Below are positions 1-11,734 of a DNA stretch of 64,000 bases, one piece after another. Position numbers and translations under genes: made by a program. Below the pieces are notes generated by a model, which was not told the DNA's origin, did not search any database, and saw only the letters and a list, made by a program, of their open reading frames with translations. This DNA is from Prinia subflava (taxonomy: Eukaryota; Chordata; Aves; Passeriformes; Cisticolidae), in contig NC_086253.1 of NCBI RefSeq assembly GCF_021018805.1, positions 10,666,735 through 10,730,734 of the forward strand, written 5' to 3'. Each line of letters starts with the position of its first letter. Positions within the stretch are counted from its first letter, which is position 1.

Positions 1-477
1 TTTAAAACTCTGTGAGAATTAACTACCTAAAATTTAGATTTAGAACTACTGAGATATTGACTATTTTTTAAAATGATACAGGAGTTCATATGTTTCCCAA
101 CACGCCTGTTAACCTGCTTTACACTGCACCTGGAAGCTTTACAAAGACATAACTTGAAGTATTAAATTTTAGCTGCTAAGGATGACAAGGGGTATGGAAT
201 CAGGAAGATGGATCAAACCTGAAATTTATACTGAGGTACGCTTGTTATTCAAAAGATTAATAAACCATCCTTCTACCAAATCCAAACAAAATAATTCTGA
301 CCTCCAACTGGATCAGGTTTGTGTGGATTTACAACACACAACTCTGCAAGGCTGCATGAGGATATCAAAAAAATAAGTTTTCTCCTAATTGTGACTAGTA
401 ATCTTCTTTCCTACTTCCTAGCTGACATGAGGCTTTTACACAGTGGCAGAAGTAAGAAAACCGACGAGCAGATTTAC
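1..477 (-). other. SORCS2 intron, partial (downstream of the PKD exon)
   Basis: This is the start of the intron after the last exon seen, opening with donor GTAAATC. I searched for the next SORCS2 exon, whose product should carry a FYWW motif, and did not see it. Nothing else is recognisable; a 64-codon plus-strand frame at 182-376 has no support. Confidence 0.7.
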
Positions 478-664
478 AGTTGACTTGGACGAACACAACC
501 GCCTCGTCATGCCCAGCCACGTTCTCAGCCTTCACGGACACGCGGTAAATCCCCGGGCTCTCGTAGCGGTGCCGGATGGGCTCTCCCGTCATCGTCAGGT
601 TCACGTAGATCGCCTTGAAGCCGTCCCCAAGGTCCACCTGGTATTTGGTGCTCAATACATCACC
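478..664 (-). CDS. SORCS2: SORCS2 exon 14 of window: PKD domain core
   Basis: This 187-nt exon has an acceptor ending cctttag and donor GTAAAT, a suboptimal site. It encodes 62 residues beginning GDVLSTKYQVDLGDGFKA and ending GHDEAVVFVQVN, plus the first base of a codon expected to be serine. The PKD signature is complete: the DLGDG turn, 'IRHRYESPGIYRVSVKAEN' (the H-x-Y...G-x-Y-x-V core) and the final VVFVQV strand. NLT is a potential glycosylation site. This exon is the strongest discriminator for SORCS2 over SORCS1 and SORCS3. It is unusually CpG-rich for the window: I count 16 CpG in 187 bp. Confidence 0.96.
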
Positions 665-3600
665 CTAAAGGGAAAATGCATCAGAAATATCTGAAATGGC
701 CGCAACCAGAATAGACAGGACACGTGTTCATAACCTTTTACGGAATCGCAAGAGCATTTCCAGCCCCAGCCAGACATCTTGACCCAATTGCAACAGCTGC
801 AGTAAAACCACCACTGCCGTGGCAATTGCATTAGTGCAACAGATGCTGTGTGCACTAATAGAGATAACACCATGTTTACAGAGCAAGGTGCTACCTTAGA
901 ATTACATACCCCAGACCAGTAACCAAGTTGTGTGGCACAGAAACCATCACTCTTCTCTTAATGCAGCTGGACATTATGTAACACAATGCTGCAGGGCAGC
1001 CTCAGGTTCAAAAGGGATGCTTGTGTGATTGTAAGCAACTGAAGATTGTTATTCTAGCAATTTACTACTCATCCCACAAGCTTCTAGCCTTTGCAATTAT
1101 AAAGTGAATTTAATTGGCTTAGACGTTCTTTATGGCACATTCCAGCCACACCTTCTTAGTGCCAACCATGTGGTGTTCAAGGTCCAAGCTGGGGTCTTCA
1201 CACAGAGCTGTAGAGCATTACCCTGAGCTACCAGCATGCCAAGAACTAACATGCTCTAGTGCAAATTTAGATGCATGCTTAATGAAGCAGATCACTGAGC
1301 CGAGTTTGGGAATTGGTTTAAAAGCCCAGTCAAATGATTCTGTCATGTCAAACATCTCATGTCATTTATAACTCATCATATTTCTGATAAGTGCTCCTTT
1401 AAGTGATACTGTGCTCCTAAACTAAGGCCTAAAGCAGCCACAAGACTGATACCATTGTCAGAGGACAAAAATGCCCATCACTCATGTTGTCATGGCATGG
1501 TTGCCCAAGAGAGAAATCAGGCCCGTGCCACATGGACTGGTGATTTGGATGCAAAGGAAAATTCACTTTAGCTGTGGTCAGCAACACTCTCTCAATACTT
1601 CTGGTAGCACTGCCTGAGTGAGAGGCCCTTCTTCCTTGATCTCCAGCAGTGTGGATGTTCCTGCTTGCTTGCCAGAGATCACAGACATCCCAGCCATGCA
1701 ATTCAGACAGGCTGCAGGACCAGGCCTTGTAGAAAAGCCTCTTTGTTGTGAAAACACAAGTATTGATTTCAAAAACTTCCTTGCCTCTAGGAAAGCAATG
1801 TATACACCTATATGCTTGTCAAGTGACATGACAGGCCATCAAAGCACAAAAGGATTGACAATAAAGTATTCAAAACTCACTTAATTTCTCCAAAAGCCAC
1901 TCTCTGAATTGTTTTATTTCAAAATTTAATCCTAAAAGGCAGCACTAATATAATTCTTTTCATGATGACAATGATCAGTGATTGCAGTAATCTCCCCAGG
2001 AAACTGGTGAATTACCCACAGTTGGACACCTCTAAGATTTAGCAGGATAGGTGCCAGGCATCTTATCCAGCCCTATGCTTTTTCCAAGAGAGGTTGGACC
2101 AGATGATCCTTGAGGTCCCTTCCAACCTGTCAGTCTATATTTCTATGATTATTTGAAAATCAAAGGAGCTATCATGCCTAGAAACTACGTACCCTGCATT
2201 ACAAAAGAAGGAAAACATACTATTATTTCCTCCTTTTATTGTTTTGCAGTGTGGATTACTTCCTTCCATGTTTTAACACATGAAACAACATTTTTATAAT
2301 GTAAAAAATACCCATAATAAAGAACCTGTAGGATTATCAAATACCTAAGCACTATATTTCAAGACACATAAAGGACTGTGAAAGACTCTTCACTGTGATT
2401 ACATTTTTTTTCCCAAATAACATCTTTCTTTTGACAACAGAAGAGTAGAATTTTGCAGAGGAGATAATATGCTATTAAAGTTTAAAGCAAAAGAGAGATC
2501 TCCTTGCCAGCAATGTGTTAGCAAGTGGAATCTCTTTAGATGACATTAGCTTGCATACAGGTCTTGTTCATTCTTTCTTATGCTAACAAGTATACAAACA
2601 TATTTTTCCAGGTGAGACAGAAACCAGCATTGAAAGACAGTAGAGGAAGGTTGCCTTAAGGTTTTATTCTAATAGCTTCCCTAGTATAAAGATGAGTGTG
2701 CTGTCTTCAAAACACCAAGGTATTTCTATTTTCTGATGAGTAAAGACAGAAAAAATGAAGAGATAGCAAAACAGTGACAAAGGGAAAAGGTAGCTTAATC
2801 TATAAGGCATTTGGATTTCCACTTTCATAAAAAGTAGGAGATTGTCATGACATTATTTACTCATATATTCAGCCAACACAATTTGGGAAAAATTATTATC
2901 ATGATGATGTATTTCTTTGTTATTATTATTTCCAAGGACAGTTGCAAACTGCCCAAAGGTACCAGAAGCCTGCTTCCTTTACTTTCTGATGTCTGGTATT
3001 TCTGCATCTAACAAAATGCATTCACAGAAACTAGCAAATCAATTTTGTTCAGCAGAGAAAGTAGCATGTTTTGTTTTGTTGTAGTAGAGCTGTTTCTTAA
3101 ACTCAGTAATTGTCATGAATTCTCATTAGACTTCGTCATACAGATTAAGTCCTAAGCAAAGCTTAGGACATTTGAGTTTAAATATTATTCTTAGCCATAG
3201 AGGGCACCAAACTGCTACATTTCTTCTAAACCCGTCTTCCTCTTTGATGTATGGAGCAAAGACTTCACCAAAAAACATAGCAAGGGATTCTCTTCAAGAT
3301 CCCTTACTTCTGAAGATTTGTGAATAATTTTAAATGTTTTTTTTTCATATTGCCACAGAGATTCATGAAATCTTCAGAAGGAAAAAAGTTAAACTACCAA
3401 TCAAAATCATTAGAGTCCAAACTGTAATCAAATTCTCTAGGCTTACAATAAACATTTCCAAACAAACTCTAAAGAAGAGAAGGCAGCAGAACTTGCCTCA
3501 CAAACTGCTGGGGCACTGCCTGCACTGGGACACGGAGCCTGTGAAGTATTAAGCAGCCCAGTGTTCTGCACGTAACCTTCTTGATTCTATTACAGAAATA

Positions 3601-4297
3601 AATCCCAAGTGCTTGATTTAAAAAACACAGGTTTGCCAAAATGTGTGAACTTCAAGCTCTTGCAAACCAGTGGGGTTAGCCAGGATTACAATACTCCGGT
3701 AACCTGAGCAGAGCAGTTAGAGCCTCATGCTAAAAAACAAGCATGAGAAAACAAACCCATGCCAAACAATTCATCCAAAAGTTACTTGTTGCTGTTGGTC
3801 AGGGCCTCAGGGCATTGTCTCTCAATAAACAGAAAAAAACCCCGTATCTTTGGCAGCACAACTAATATATAATAAATATTCTTATGCTGAGCTATTCGCT
3901 GATTTCTGTTTAGCTTTGCCTCATTCCTTTCTGAAAGGCTGATTCTCAAAACCACCTAAACCCGAGTATTGAATGTTCTCTACATTTCTGTTCTTCTCTG
4001 ATACAGCAGTTGAAACTTTCAGTCCAAGAAGACTTTGGTAATCTAGTTACTCTGATGTTCCAAAAAACCAGTGCCTTTTCTGTTGAGGAGAAAAATCCTG
4101 TTCTGCAGGTAGAATTTGGAGGTTCACTGAGTTTACTGGCTTGTCTTATTCCCTTGAAATCAGGTTTCAGTATTTAGAAAGTTCTTAATCTTCGTCTCAA
4201 GCACCAATTAATCTTCATTCAGCAGCAAAACAGGTAGGAATGACACTAACCCTAAAATCAGTGATTCAACTTCCATGTAGCCAATGTTCATTACTAC
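665..4297 (-). other. SORCS2 intron, 3,633 bp
   Basis: AT-rich intronic DNA with one CR1 3' fragment near 2030-2150. The rest holds no gene, RNA or repeat that I recognise. Confidence 0.75.
2030..2152 (+). mobile_element. CR1 LINE 3' fragment
   Basis: The stretch ccaagagaggttggaccaga at 2087-2106, then 'tccttgaggtcccttccaacct' and 'ctatatttctatgatt', is the usual 3' end of an avian CR1 retroposon in plus orientation. It is severely 5' truncated, as CR1 copies usually are. The left edge is approximate. It is antisense to SORCS2. Confidence 0.8.
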
Positions 4298-4469
4298 CTG
4301 CTCTTGTTGGACAATGAAGGTGATGTCTTCCCCAGGCCTAACAGCCAGGCTTTCTTCTCTGATGCTGATCTGAAGACCCTTGGGAGCAATCAGTGGACAC
4401 ATATGGTGTGCTAAGTTCTGCTGCAGGTCCACTCCACCTTCACACACATTAGAAACAACTTTCCTGTAC
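4298..4469 (-). CDS. SORCS2: SORCS2 exon 13 of window: end of 10CC, start of PKD
   Basis: This 172-nt exon is preceded by acceptor ttttgcag and followed by donor GTAGTA. The first base finishes a glycine codon. Fifty-seven residues follow, YRKVVSNVCEGGVDLQQN through GEDITFIVQQEQ, ending in phase 0. NVC and MCP hold the ninth and tenth cysteines of the 10CC module, so the total across exons 10-13 is exactly ten. 'PKGLQISI...LAVRPGEDITFIV' is the linker and first strands of the PKD domain. The loop QNLAHHM before the last cysteine differs from the glutamine-rich mammalian form I recall. The open frame extends past both splice sites by chance. Confidence 0.95.
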
Positions 4470-6194
4470 CTGCAAAAACAGTAAACAGTGGACACAGTGA
4501 ATTGGAGGTAAGTAAAAGAATGCCAGCAAAGGCAACAAACACGTGTGATTGTAGCTACTGCATTTTCCTTGGGTTCACAAACAGACAAGATTGCAAATAA
4601 TCAAAGCCAACTCACAATGCAAGTACTTTCATTGGGGACATTGCCTTTACTAGGGGAAATCTGCTGAAGAAAGAGGATCTGGAGCATGATGAGAATTTCC
4701 CTTGCATGCATTGGAAGAGTCTGTTTTCCAGCTTAGAAACATGCTAGACTAGCTCCAGGGACCTAGACAGTCTGCTGTTCTCTCTGCCATCCCCTTTTCC
4801 AGCATCCAAGTCTTCAATGCTCTAGAGGTCTTGGTTCAAATCCGAAAGATCACAACAAAATTAGACCAAACAACTTCTGCACTAACCCAGAACTAATTGC
4901 TTAACTGCTGCTTTCAAATCTATTCATTTCTTAAAACACTTAAAGCATTTGTTTAATATAACCATACAAAAGAGCGAAAGGATTCACACTTCAGAAGTGC
5001 TAATAATGAAATAATCGGATGTGTACAGTAATTATTTACAGATCACTTTCACACAGGTATGTTATTTTTAAACATCCTTTAAGACCAGTCTTATTTCATT
5101 CTTTTGAATTCTCATTCTGTATATCACAGCTGTCAGCCACAACCCAAAAGGCAGCATTTTCTTCAGTAAGGTAAATATACACAGAGACTGTGATTCTACT
5201 GCCAGATTGAACATTTCAGCATTTGGTTCTCATCTCCACAACCGACTGTGATGGTGTTATGATAAGCCAGAATAGATGCCAGCTGCAAGTTATTCTCAGC
5301 ACAGACGTCAGACTGCATTGTAGTGTATATTCTATGCAGTATTGTTTATAGTTACTAAAGCTTTCCTTTGATTCTGAGTGTCCCATATGGTCAGGAAAAG
5401 AATCTATTCTCCACAGAACTCCTTACCATTATGGAAGTGAGAAACTTGGGAATTCTGTGAGATGCTGCCAGTTCCTCAAAGTAATTCATTGGATCCAAAC
5501 TGAAAATTACTCTGAACCCAAGAAATGAGCCAAAAGAAAAGGCTCTGAATGAACATTCCTATCAGAAGTGTAATAGTAGATACAAAATATTACAAAAAAA
5601 AAATCTGAAAAGACAGCTCCCCCTCTTCTCAGATGGATTAGTTTTTGAACTGCTGTGAACATGCAAAGCAATATTTTTCTTTCATTAGTCTCTAGGAAGC
5701 CTCTGCTCATGGTCTAAGTCAGAATCAGAACTTTTCCATTTCTCAGTTTTTTACAATTTGCCTTATTTACATTTCATAGAATCACAGACTGGTTTGAGTT
5801 GGAAGAGGCCTTAAAGATCATTCCAAACCCCCTGTCATGGACAGGAACATCTTCCACTAGACCAGGCTTCTCAAAGCCCCATCCAACCTGGCCCTCAACA
5901 CTTCCAGAGATGAGGAATCCACAGCTTCTGTGGACAACCAGTGTCTCACCATTCTCACAGCAAAAATTTTTTTCTTAATATCTAATCTAAACCTTCCTTC
6001 TTTCAGTTAAAGGCCATTCCCCCCTGTCCTATCACTACATGTCCTTGTGTAAAGTCCCTCTCCAGCTCTCTTGTAGACTCTATTTAAGTACTTAAATGTG
6101 AATTTCTTTCAAACCACATTTGATGCTGCTGGTTGAAATATTCTGCCCCTCTCTGGAAGCCTCATCAAGCCCGTGAAATGCAAACCCAGCTTAC
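4470..6194 (-). other. SORCS2 intron, 1,725 bp
   Basis: Contains a CR1 copy in its last third (in plus coordinates) at about 5776-6085. The remaining sequence is unclassified and AT-rich. Confidence 0.75.
5776..6085 (-). mobile_element. CR1 LINE 3' fragment, minus orientation
   Basis: The reverse complement of a CR1 3' end starts at 'catagaatcacagactggtt' and continues through 'ttggaagaggccttaaagat', 'ccatccaacctggccctcaa', 'ttaatatctaatctaaacct' and 'ccattcccccctgtcctatc'. All are standard parts of the CR1 3' UTR and end of ORF2. At about 300 bp it is among the best-preserved CR1 copies in the window. It is one of the few in sense orientation with SORCS2. Confidence 0.92.
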
Positions 6195-6323
6195 CCAGTG
6201 CTGCTGGTGTATGCCTGCCCCAACACACAGTCTTCAGGAGGTGCTTCTGGATTAAACCAAAAGTCAGCAAAGCACCTGCTCGACTCCGACTTCAGAGGCA
6301 CAGAGCGCTCAAACCCGTAATCA
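6195..6323 (-). CDS. SORCS2: SORCS2 exon 12 of window: 10CC cysteine-rich module
   Basis: This 129-nt exon has acceptor tgtttttcag and donor GTAAGC. Its first base completes the cysteine codon, then DYGFERSVPLK and SESSRCFADFWFNPEAPPED follow, ending CVLGQAYTSST with two bases of a glycine codon. 'CDYGFER', 'FWFNP' and 'DCVLGQ.YTSS' are typical 10CC landmarks of sortilin-family receptors. Two whole cysteines lie in this exon. The ERSVPLKSESSRC stretch is a loop whose length varies in the family. A plus-strand open frame over the same bases is a shadow. Confidence 0.94.
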
Positions 6324-6883
6324 CTGAAAAACATCAACACCAAAGGTGTTACTATCTCCACTCTGCAACCCAGTTTGGGGTGAATTAAACTACATTTTTC
6401 AAAGTCAGTGTATTTTTTCAGTGTTATTCTACTAGATGAACATACAAGTTGATGAAGCCAATTCTGTTCTGTACACTTGGGGGAAAAACTGGTTGTAATT
6501 ACTTTGCCAGTTCTGTAAAATTACCTCCCTTGGTAAAAAAAGATTTTTCAAAAATTTCCTTTGACACTCAGACCAAGCATTATTTTTTTTTTTAATATAA
6601 AGAGTTTGCTTTTCTTTAAAATTAATTCAATGGTAATTTGTCAAGTCTTGATCAATAGAGAAAAACATCAGGATTTTTTCAGTCAGGTGAAACAAATACT
6701 TAAACATGACAACATTTTTAAACAAATGCAAACGTAAAAGAAACACGTTATTTAATAACATGTTGCCTACTTGCTTATACATGGCCATGTGGGAACAGGG
6801 GCAAAAGGAGGAAAATAAACCCATCTCAAACTCTAAGTAAATATTTATTAGCAATCAGTCCAAAGGCCCACAGACAGACTCAC
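6324..6883 (-). other. SORCS2 intron, 560 bp
   Basis: This is the shortest intron here, separating two 10CC exons. It is AT-rich with T and A runs near 6580-6600 and has no recognisable repeat. Confidence 0.75.
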
Positions 6884-7017
6884 CATAAGAAATCAGTGTT
6901 CACACATTCACAGACTTTGGAAGTGAGAGCCGATGTGAAACTTTTCCCTTTAATGCACCATGATGAAATCTTCCTCTTGCGAAAGCTTCTCTGCTGGCCC
7001 ATGATGCAACGATCACC
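6884..7017 (-). CDS. SORCS2: SORCS2 exon 11 of window: 10CC cysteine-rich module
   Basis: This 134-nt exon has acceptor tgatattcag and donor GTGAGT. It encodes 44 residues from GDRCIMGQQRSFRKRKISS to CECVNTDFL, and ends two bases into a cysteine codon. It carries four complete cysteines (DRC, SWC, VCEC) plus the split one. The basic run RSFRKRK lies between the second and third cysteines of the module. It resembles a convertase recognition stretch, but it is ordinary for the family and no cleavage is claimed. The exon ends 560 bp from the next one, the shortest intron of the window. Confidence 0.94.
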
Positions 7018-8275
7018 CTGAATATCAAAGCACTGGACTTACTGCAAGGGAACCTGCACCACACAGACCCTGTGCTGTGCTGAGAAAGGCTGGTCTTGCT
7101 GCCAGGACTGTAAACCTTAACAGCCCTCTGATCCTCAGATATATACGTATAGAAATCCCTCATATCCACTGCTGTCCACTAACAGGTCATTACATAATTG
7201 TAACATAGGCTGTATTTCCAGGACACAAATCTGGAGATGCACATGAAAATGCAAGGGCAGTTTATGTTTCATGAGTGCCCAGCCTGTGTACAAAGCTCTG
7301 AATGGCCATTTAAAAATTTCATCTGGCTCCAGATAGCTGAATTTCTCTAAATCATCATGTCTCGTGTTGGCTGTCCATCTGAAGCACCAACCAAGAGGAC
7401 ACAGAATGAACTCTCTCCATACATACTCCACTGGTAACTGGGCAGCTGCAAGTACTCTGTCAAAGCCACTTTAGTAGTTTCTAATTTCTGAAAGACATTT
7501 CAATGCCAATATCCAAAGAGACTGATACTCTTTAGGCTCAGATCTGCATAATATTCTTTGTATACACACAGCAGTCCCAAACAAGAGGTGTAACATTAGC
7601 AAATGAGAGCTGGAGTAACACTAAGTAGTATGCAAAAAATAAACTAACTCTGGTGGAAGAAGCAGAACATAATAATCAGAATGATTATGAATAAATATGA
7701 TATATTGCATTTAATAATAACCCCCCCATTGGTCTCTTTAATCAGTACATTGTACAGAGAATTTAGCTTCCGAAAAGTGGATTTGGCCAGAGCATCAGGA
7801 TTAGCACAGCCTTAGTGCATTACTGCAGGAAGGGTATTGCCCAAAACAACTGGACTCCATTATGTGATTGGTCCACTGAGATCCTAAATTACTTCTGCAA
7901 TGGACTTTACTTATGGCAATTTATATACGAGTATGGTATGTGGTCAGGAAGTTGGCAGAACACGACTGCATGTTGAAATTGTTTCAATCAATATTACACA
8001 CTCCAGTTTATGGAACATGCTTCCCAATCCAGCAGGACCACCTATTATTATGGCAGCCCACCAGAGATACTTCTGCCTTTTTTGGGACACAGATCACACA
8101 ACCAGAGGGAACACAAAATCCTCTCCACTTTAAACTCCTATGAAATCAGTATAAGGAGATTAAGCTGGGGATGTAGCATTCAAATTCAATTTGGAAACAT
8201 TTTCTCAGCACGCAACTCCATATGAATCTGAAAGCCATGGAAAAGTTTTGTCAGTTACCATAAAACCATGAATAC
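7018..8275 (-). other. SORCS2 intron, 1,258 bp
   Basis: No gene or interspersed repeat is recognised. Several overlapping short plus-strand frames at 7900-8225 run into the coding exon region in the wrong frame and are shadows. Confidence 0.7.
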
Positions 8276-8396
8276 CTGTAGATTTGTGAGCTCCCAAGAC
8301 TCATAGTCTTCATCAGTGCACTCCCTGGGGAAGGATGGTCTGAAGTCCACCTTCACCAGTTCCCAGTCTGAACGGTAGCTGATATGTCCAAAGACT
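8276..8396 (-). CDS. SORCS2: SORCS2 exon 10 of window: last propeller strand and start of 10CC
   Basis: This 121-nt exon lies on the far side of the 13.6 kb intron. The acceptor reads tttgttcag and the donor is GTATTC. A second AG lies two bases inside the exon, but only the first keeps the frame. The first base completes a threonine codon, then 40 residues follow: VFGHISYRSDWELVKVDFR through DYESWELTNLQ. 'WELVKVDF' is the closing propeller strand. The cysteine in PRECTDEDY is the first of ten that make up the 10CC module stabilising the propeller. The exon ends in phase 0. Confidence 0.95.
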
Positions 8397-8981
8397 CTGA
8401 ACAAAAGACCAAAAGTAAGCTCTTACTGCAAAGAAATACCATACAGCTGAGATTCAAAAGTTCATCTTTTCCTATCCACAGTCATAGTTCTGTGCTAAAA
8501 CGTCCCAGGGTAATTTTTCTTCACTTTTATTCCTCTTCCATTTACAACAAGTCTAGCTAGGAAACATTTGTCAATTGTACGAAACTTTACAATGAAGAGA
8601 TATAACTTGTATATTAAAGTTTTGTTTTTCCCTAGCAAACTGTCCAGAACAGGAAATAATATTTTCTAATTTGGAATCAAATTTTTTGTCTATTATCTTG
8701 CTCTCGGATTTTGACAGGAAGCTCGGATCAGGGAGCAGAATCCCAGATTCCCGCTCTGTCACTCATTCCTTATGATTTGCAATTTCTTCATTTGTTTTTG
8801 TTGTAGGATTTTGTGTTAATTTCTTCACATGGCAATGTGCTATTGTTAAACTCACAGAATTATCATAATACTGTATTAATTTCTAAGGAATACACTACAT
8901 CTTCACATTGTCCTAGAGAACTCAAAGTCTCTTCTTCATTTCATATAGTTTAATGTATAACAAAAAACAGCCACAAACTGT

Positions 8982-9014
8982 ATTTTTTTTTGGGGGGGGG
9001 AGGGTGGGGAAGGA
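8982..9014 (+). repeat. T/G homopolymer tract
   Basis: A run of T followed by about ten G, then 'agggtgggga'. It is a low-complexity, G-rich tract with several G runs close together, so four-stranded structure is conceivable. Confidence 0.75.
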
Positions 9015-9023
9015 AATCTCATT

Positions 9024-9058
9024 GCTTTAAAAACCAAGCTGCATTTGGTTTTTAAAGC
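9024..9058. repeat. Perfect inverted repeat, 14-bp arms, 7-nt loop
   Basis: The left arm GCTTTAAAAACCAA (9024-9037) is matched exactly by its reverse complement TTGGTTTTTAAAGC (9045-9058), with loop GCTGCAT. A short direct repeat GCAGCCAACATTTT follows at about 9057 and about 9081. No transposon ends or target duplications are evident. Confidence 0.9.
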
Positions 9059-10659
9059 AGCCAACATTTTTTTAAACAAGCAGCCAACATTTTCTAAGTC
9101 AGAATCTTTATTTCCAAAACAAAACGGGTAAGCATGACATCCAGCAACAAATTAGAAAGGATAAAGACTCTATTTGGGCAAAAGTAAAATGTATTTGTGG
9201 TTTGTATCAGGCTTATGTGACTTACTTGCCAAAGAATTTAAGGTTAATTCTGAAGCCAACAATTTCTGTGCTGTTCATACTGAACAGAGTTCGTATTCCA
9301 AGCTTTAGTATCATTCTCCAAAATAATTAATTCCTTTTGTTTTGCCCTCAGTTTTGTCCAAATCCAGACACAGCAGGACTGGTACAGTTTTACTAAAAGC
9401 ATTCTGCAGTGGCCACTCATTTCTCTGAATATTCTCCTGAGTGCCAGGTTCAGATTGGAACTGGGGTAGACCAGAAATGGTCGATTCTCTACAGCACAGA
9501 AGCAATACATGAAGCATGTTCCCTGGTAAATGGCTTACAGCTCTGAAATCTCCCAAAAAGCTGAAAATAGTTCATTAATAGAGACTAAAGATGTACAGTG
9601 ATTTCCCCCTTTCCTTCCTGGTGTCTTTGCTACTCCTCCACAGCAGAGAGATGTAGATATCAATAGGTTATTGCCCACACTGCTCACATGATAATGAGTG
9701 GACAACCCACGCTCACAGGAAACCACACCACCAGCAGTGCAGTTAATTAAACACAAATGCATTTAGTTTGTATGTCTCACTCTTTTCTTGTAAGGCTCTG
9801 AGATTAAAGGACTGACTTGGATCATCTAATTCCTTTCCTTCTAAATGTACCCATGGCTCAGAAGTAGAAGTAACACACACAAACTAAAGAATGTGGCTCA
9901 GTCCAGTGGCTCTGTGTGCACATAGGTGTGTGGTCCCCTTTCTCTCACTGAGCCTAAGGGTTTGGTTCCTTTTTCTGGTTCAGCTGGATCCTGAGAGCTG
10001 CTGTCACCATATCCTCTTATTCACTGGTACTTACATACTCAATAAAGTGTCTACTTAGGTGGTCTCTTGCTTTTTCCACAATGCCTGTTTCAATATGACT
10101 GTGTTTGCTGACAGACATGAAGTGTCTTTTGCATGCAAAATACCTGCACCTCTTTTCTAAAATCATTGTTTCTCCATACAAGGTACTAAAATAAGGCAGA
10201 TTTCACCACATGCTTATGCAACTATCTACCTCAGTGACTGCTGCTCCAGACTTCACAAAATTTCACAAATTTACTACATTTCTTTTATTAACTAATTTAT
10301 TAAAAAATACATTCAAGTGCAAGTAGCCAAGTCCTGTGAAAGCTTCACTCCTGTCTCAAGAAAAATATTTTCTACAGAACAAATAAAATTTTCTCCATTC
10401 GTGTTAGCTGTCTTAGGGATACTGGTTCGGGAAAAAGGAAGAAAGGAGGTGATGTTTTGAGCTCAAGGCAGAACAGAATAATGACATTCTCCTGAAAACA
10501 TAATCTCTGAACTATTATTAATGATCTTTGAAACCTCATGAGGGTGATTCCAAATAACTGTGGCAAGGGAAACAGGTTGCTTATATATAAAAATATGCAC
10601 ACACAACCACCCATACACATTTATGCCTGTATATATAACCAGAGATATAGAACAGCAAA

Positions 10660-11700
10660 ACAGAGCTCAGAGAGTTAGAAAATTAATTTTGATATCCACA
10701 GAGATACCAAACAAATTATTGAGCTATCCACTTCTAAGCACCTTGGAGATAATTAAAATGATAACAAACAGCTACTACGTATTTATCAAAATCAAATCAT
10801 GTCAAACTAATGTAATTTTCTTCTTTTACAGGGTAACTGGTTTAGTGGATAAAGGAAAGGAAAAAACGTAGCATATTTTGACCTTTGTTAAAACTGTTAC
10901 ACAGTTCTAGCTGACATTGTCTCAATGTAAAAAAGAAAACATCAGTGCAGATAAAATCACTGTGAAGAGAAATGGAAATACATATTTAATTAGAAGAATC
11001 CATTTTCAAAAGGTAGTTATCAAATAAAGAATATTTTGAGACATGTATCACAAAGATATGATGGGTCCACAGTCAATATATTTATTAACAATTGAGGTCA
11101 AATAAGAAAGACAAAAAGTTTTGCAGGTAACACATAAGGAAGGAAGTGGACTTTGACTGATGGAAGCAATGTTCAGAAATTAATATGATGAAATACTCCA
11201 AAACCAAGTGCAGAAAATACTCCTTGGGAAAAAAGAAAACCAAACCCACATCAAAGGTGGAAACCAAAATGGAAAGTAACTTTCAAATATCAAATAAAAG
11301 ACTTGGGTAATTCTGTGGAATTAAAACAAGAATGCAGTGTTGCTGCAAAATAAGAAGGACTAATTCTAGGTTGTATTCAGAACTTGAAAACAGAGGACAT
11401 GGAGGTAATTATTTTGATGAACTTGGCACTGGTGAAGCCTCTGGAAGAATATTGTGTCTAATTTTGGATTTTATATGCATATTTACAGACCCACTAAAAA
11501 TGAATTTGAAGAGGGGCAAAATGACTCATAAGCTGCTTAGAAAATGTAACCAATGAAGAATGATTGAAAGAATTGGGTTTTTCACTGGAATAGATACAGC
11601 TGAGAAGTACAACAAAATGTTTGCAGAGTCCTGTTATAGACTAAAGAGCTGTCTTCAAAGAGACCTGGAGGAAGGGCAAGAAAGATGAAGGACAAGGATA
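10660..11700 (+). mobile_element. Ancient CR1 LINE, reverse-transcriptase region to 3' part, decayed
   Basis: The plus-strand frame near 10740-10871 reads ITNSYYVFIKIKSCQTNVIF then FYRVTGLVDKGKEK. This is a decayed version of the CR1 ORF2 reverse-transcriptase block with the pattern NS.HGF.K.KSCQTN......DRVTGLVDKGK. Further on, 'aatgcagtgttgctgcaaaa' to 'gaatattgtgtctaattttg' (about 11330-11465) and 'aatgaagaatgattgaaaga' (about 11552) follow the order of later ORF2 segments. It has many indels and stops. Its divergence is far greater than that of the other CR1 copies here, so it is an old insertion. Left and right limits are approximate. Confidence 0.75.
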
Positions 11701-11734
11701 AATTTTAAAGATACAGCCATATTATTCTCTAATT

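Noticed and set aside
8276..8396. Use of the second AG in the exon 10 acceptor (CAGAG)
   Set aside because: It would remove two bases and shift the frame, whereas the first AG restores the split threonine codon exactly.
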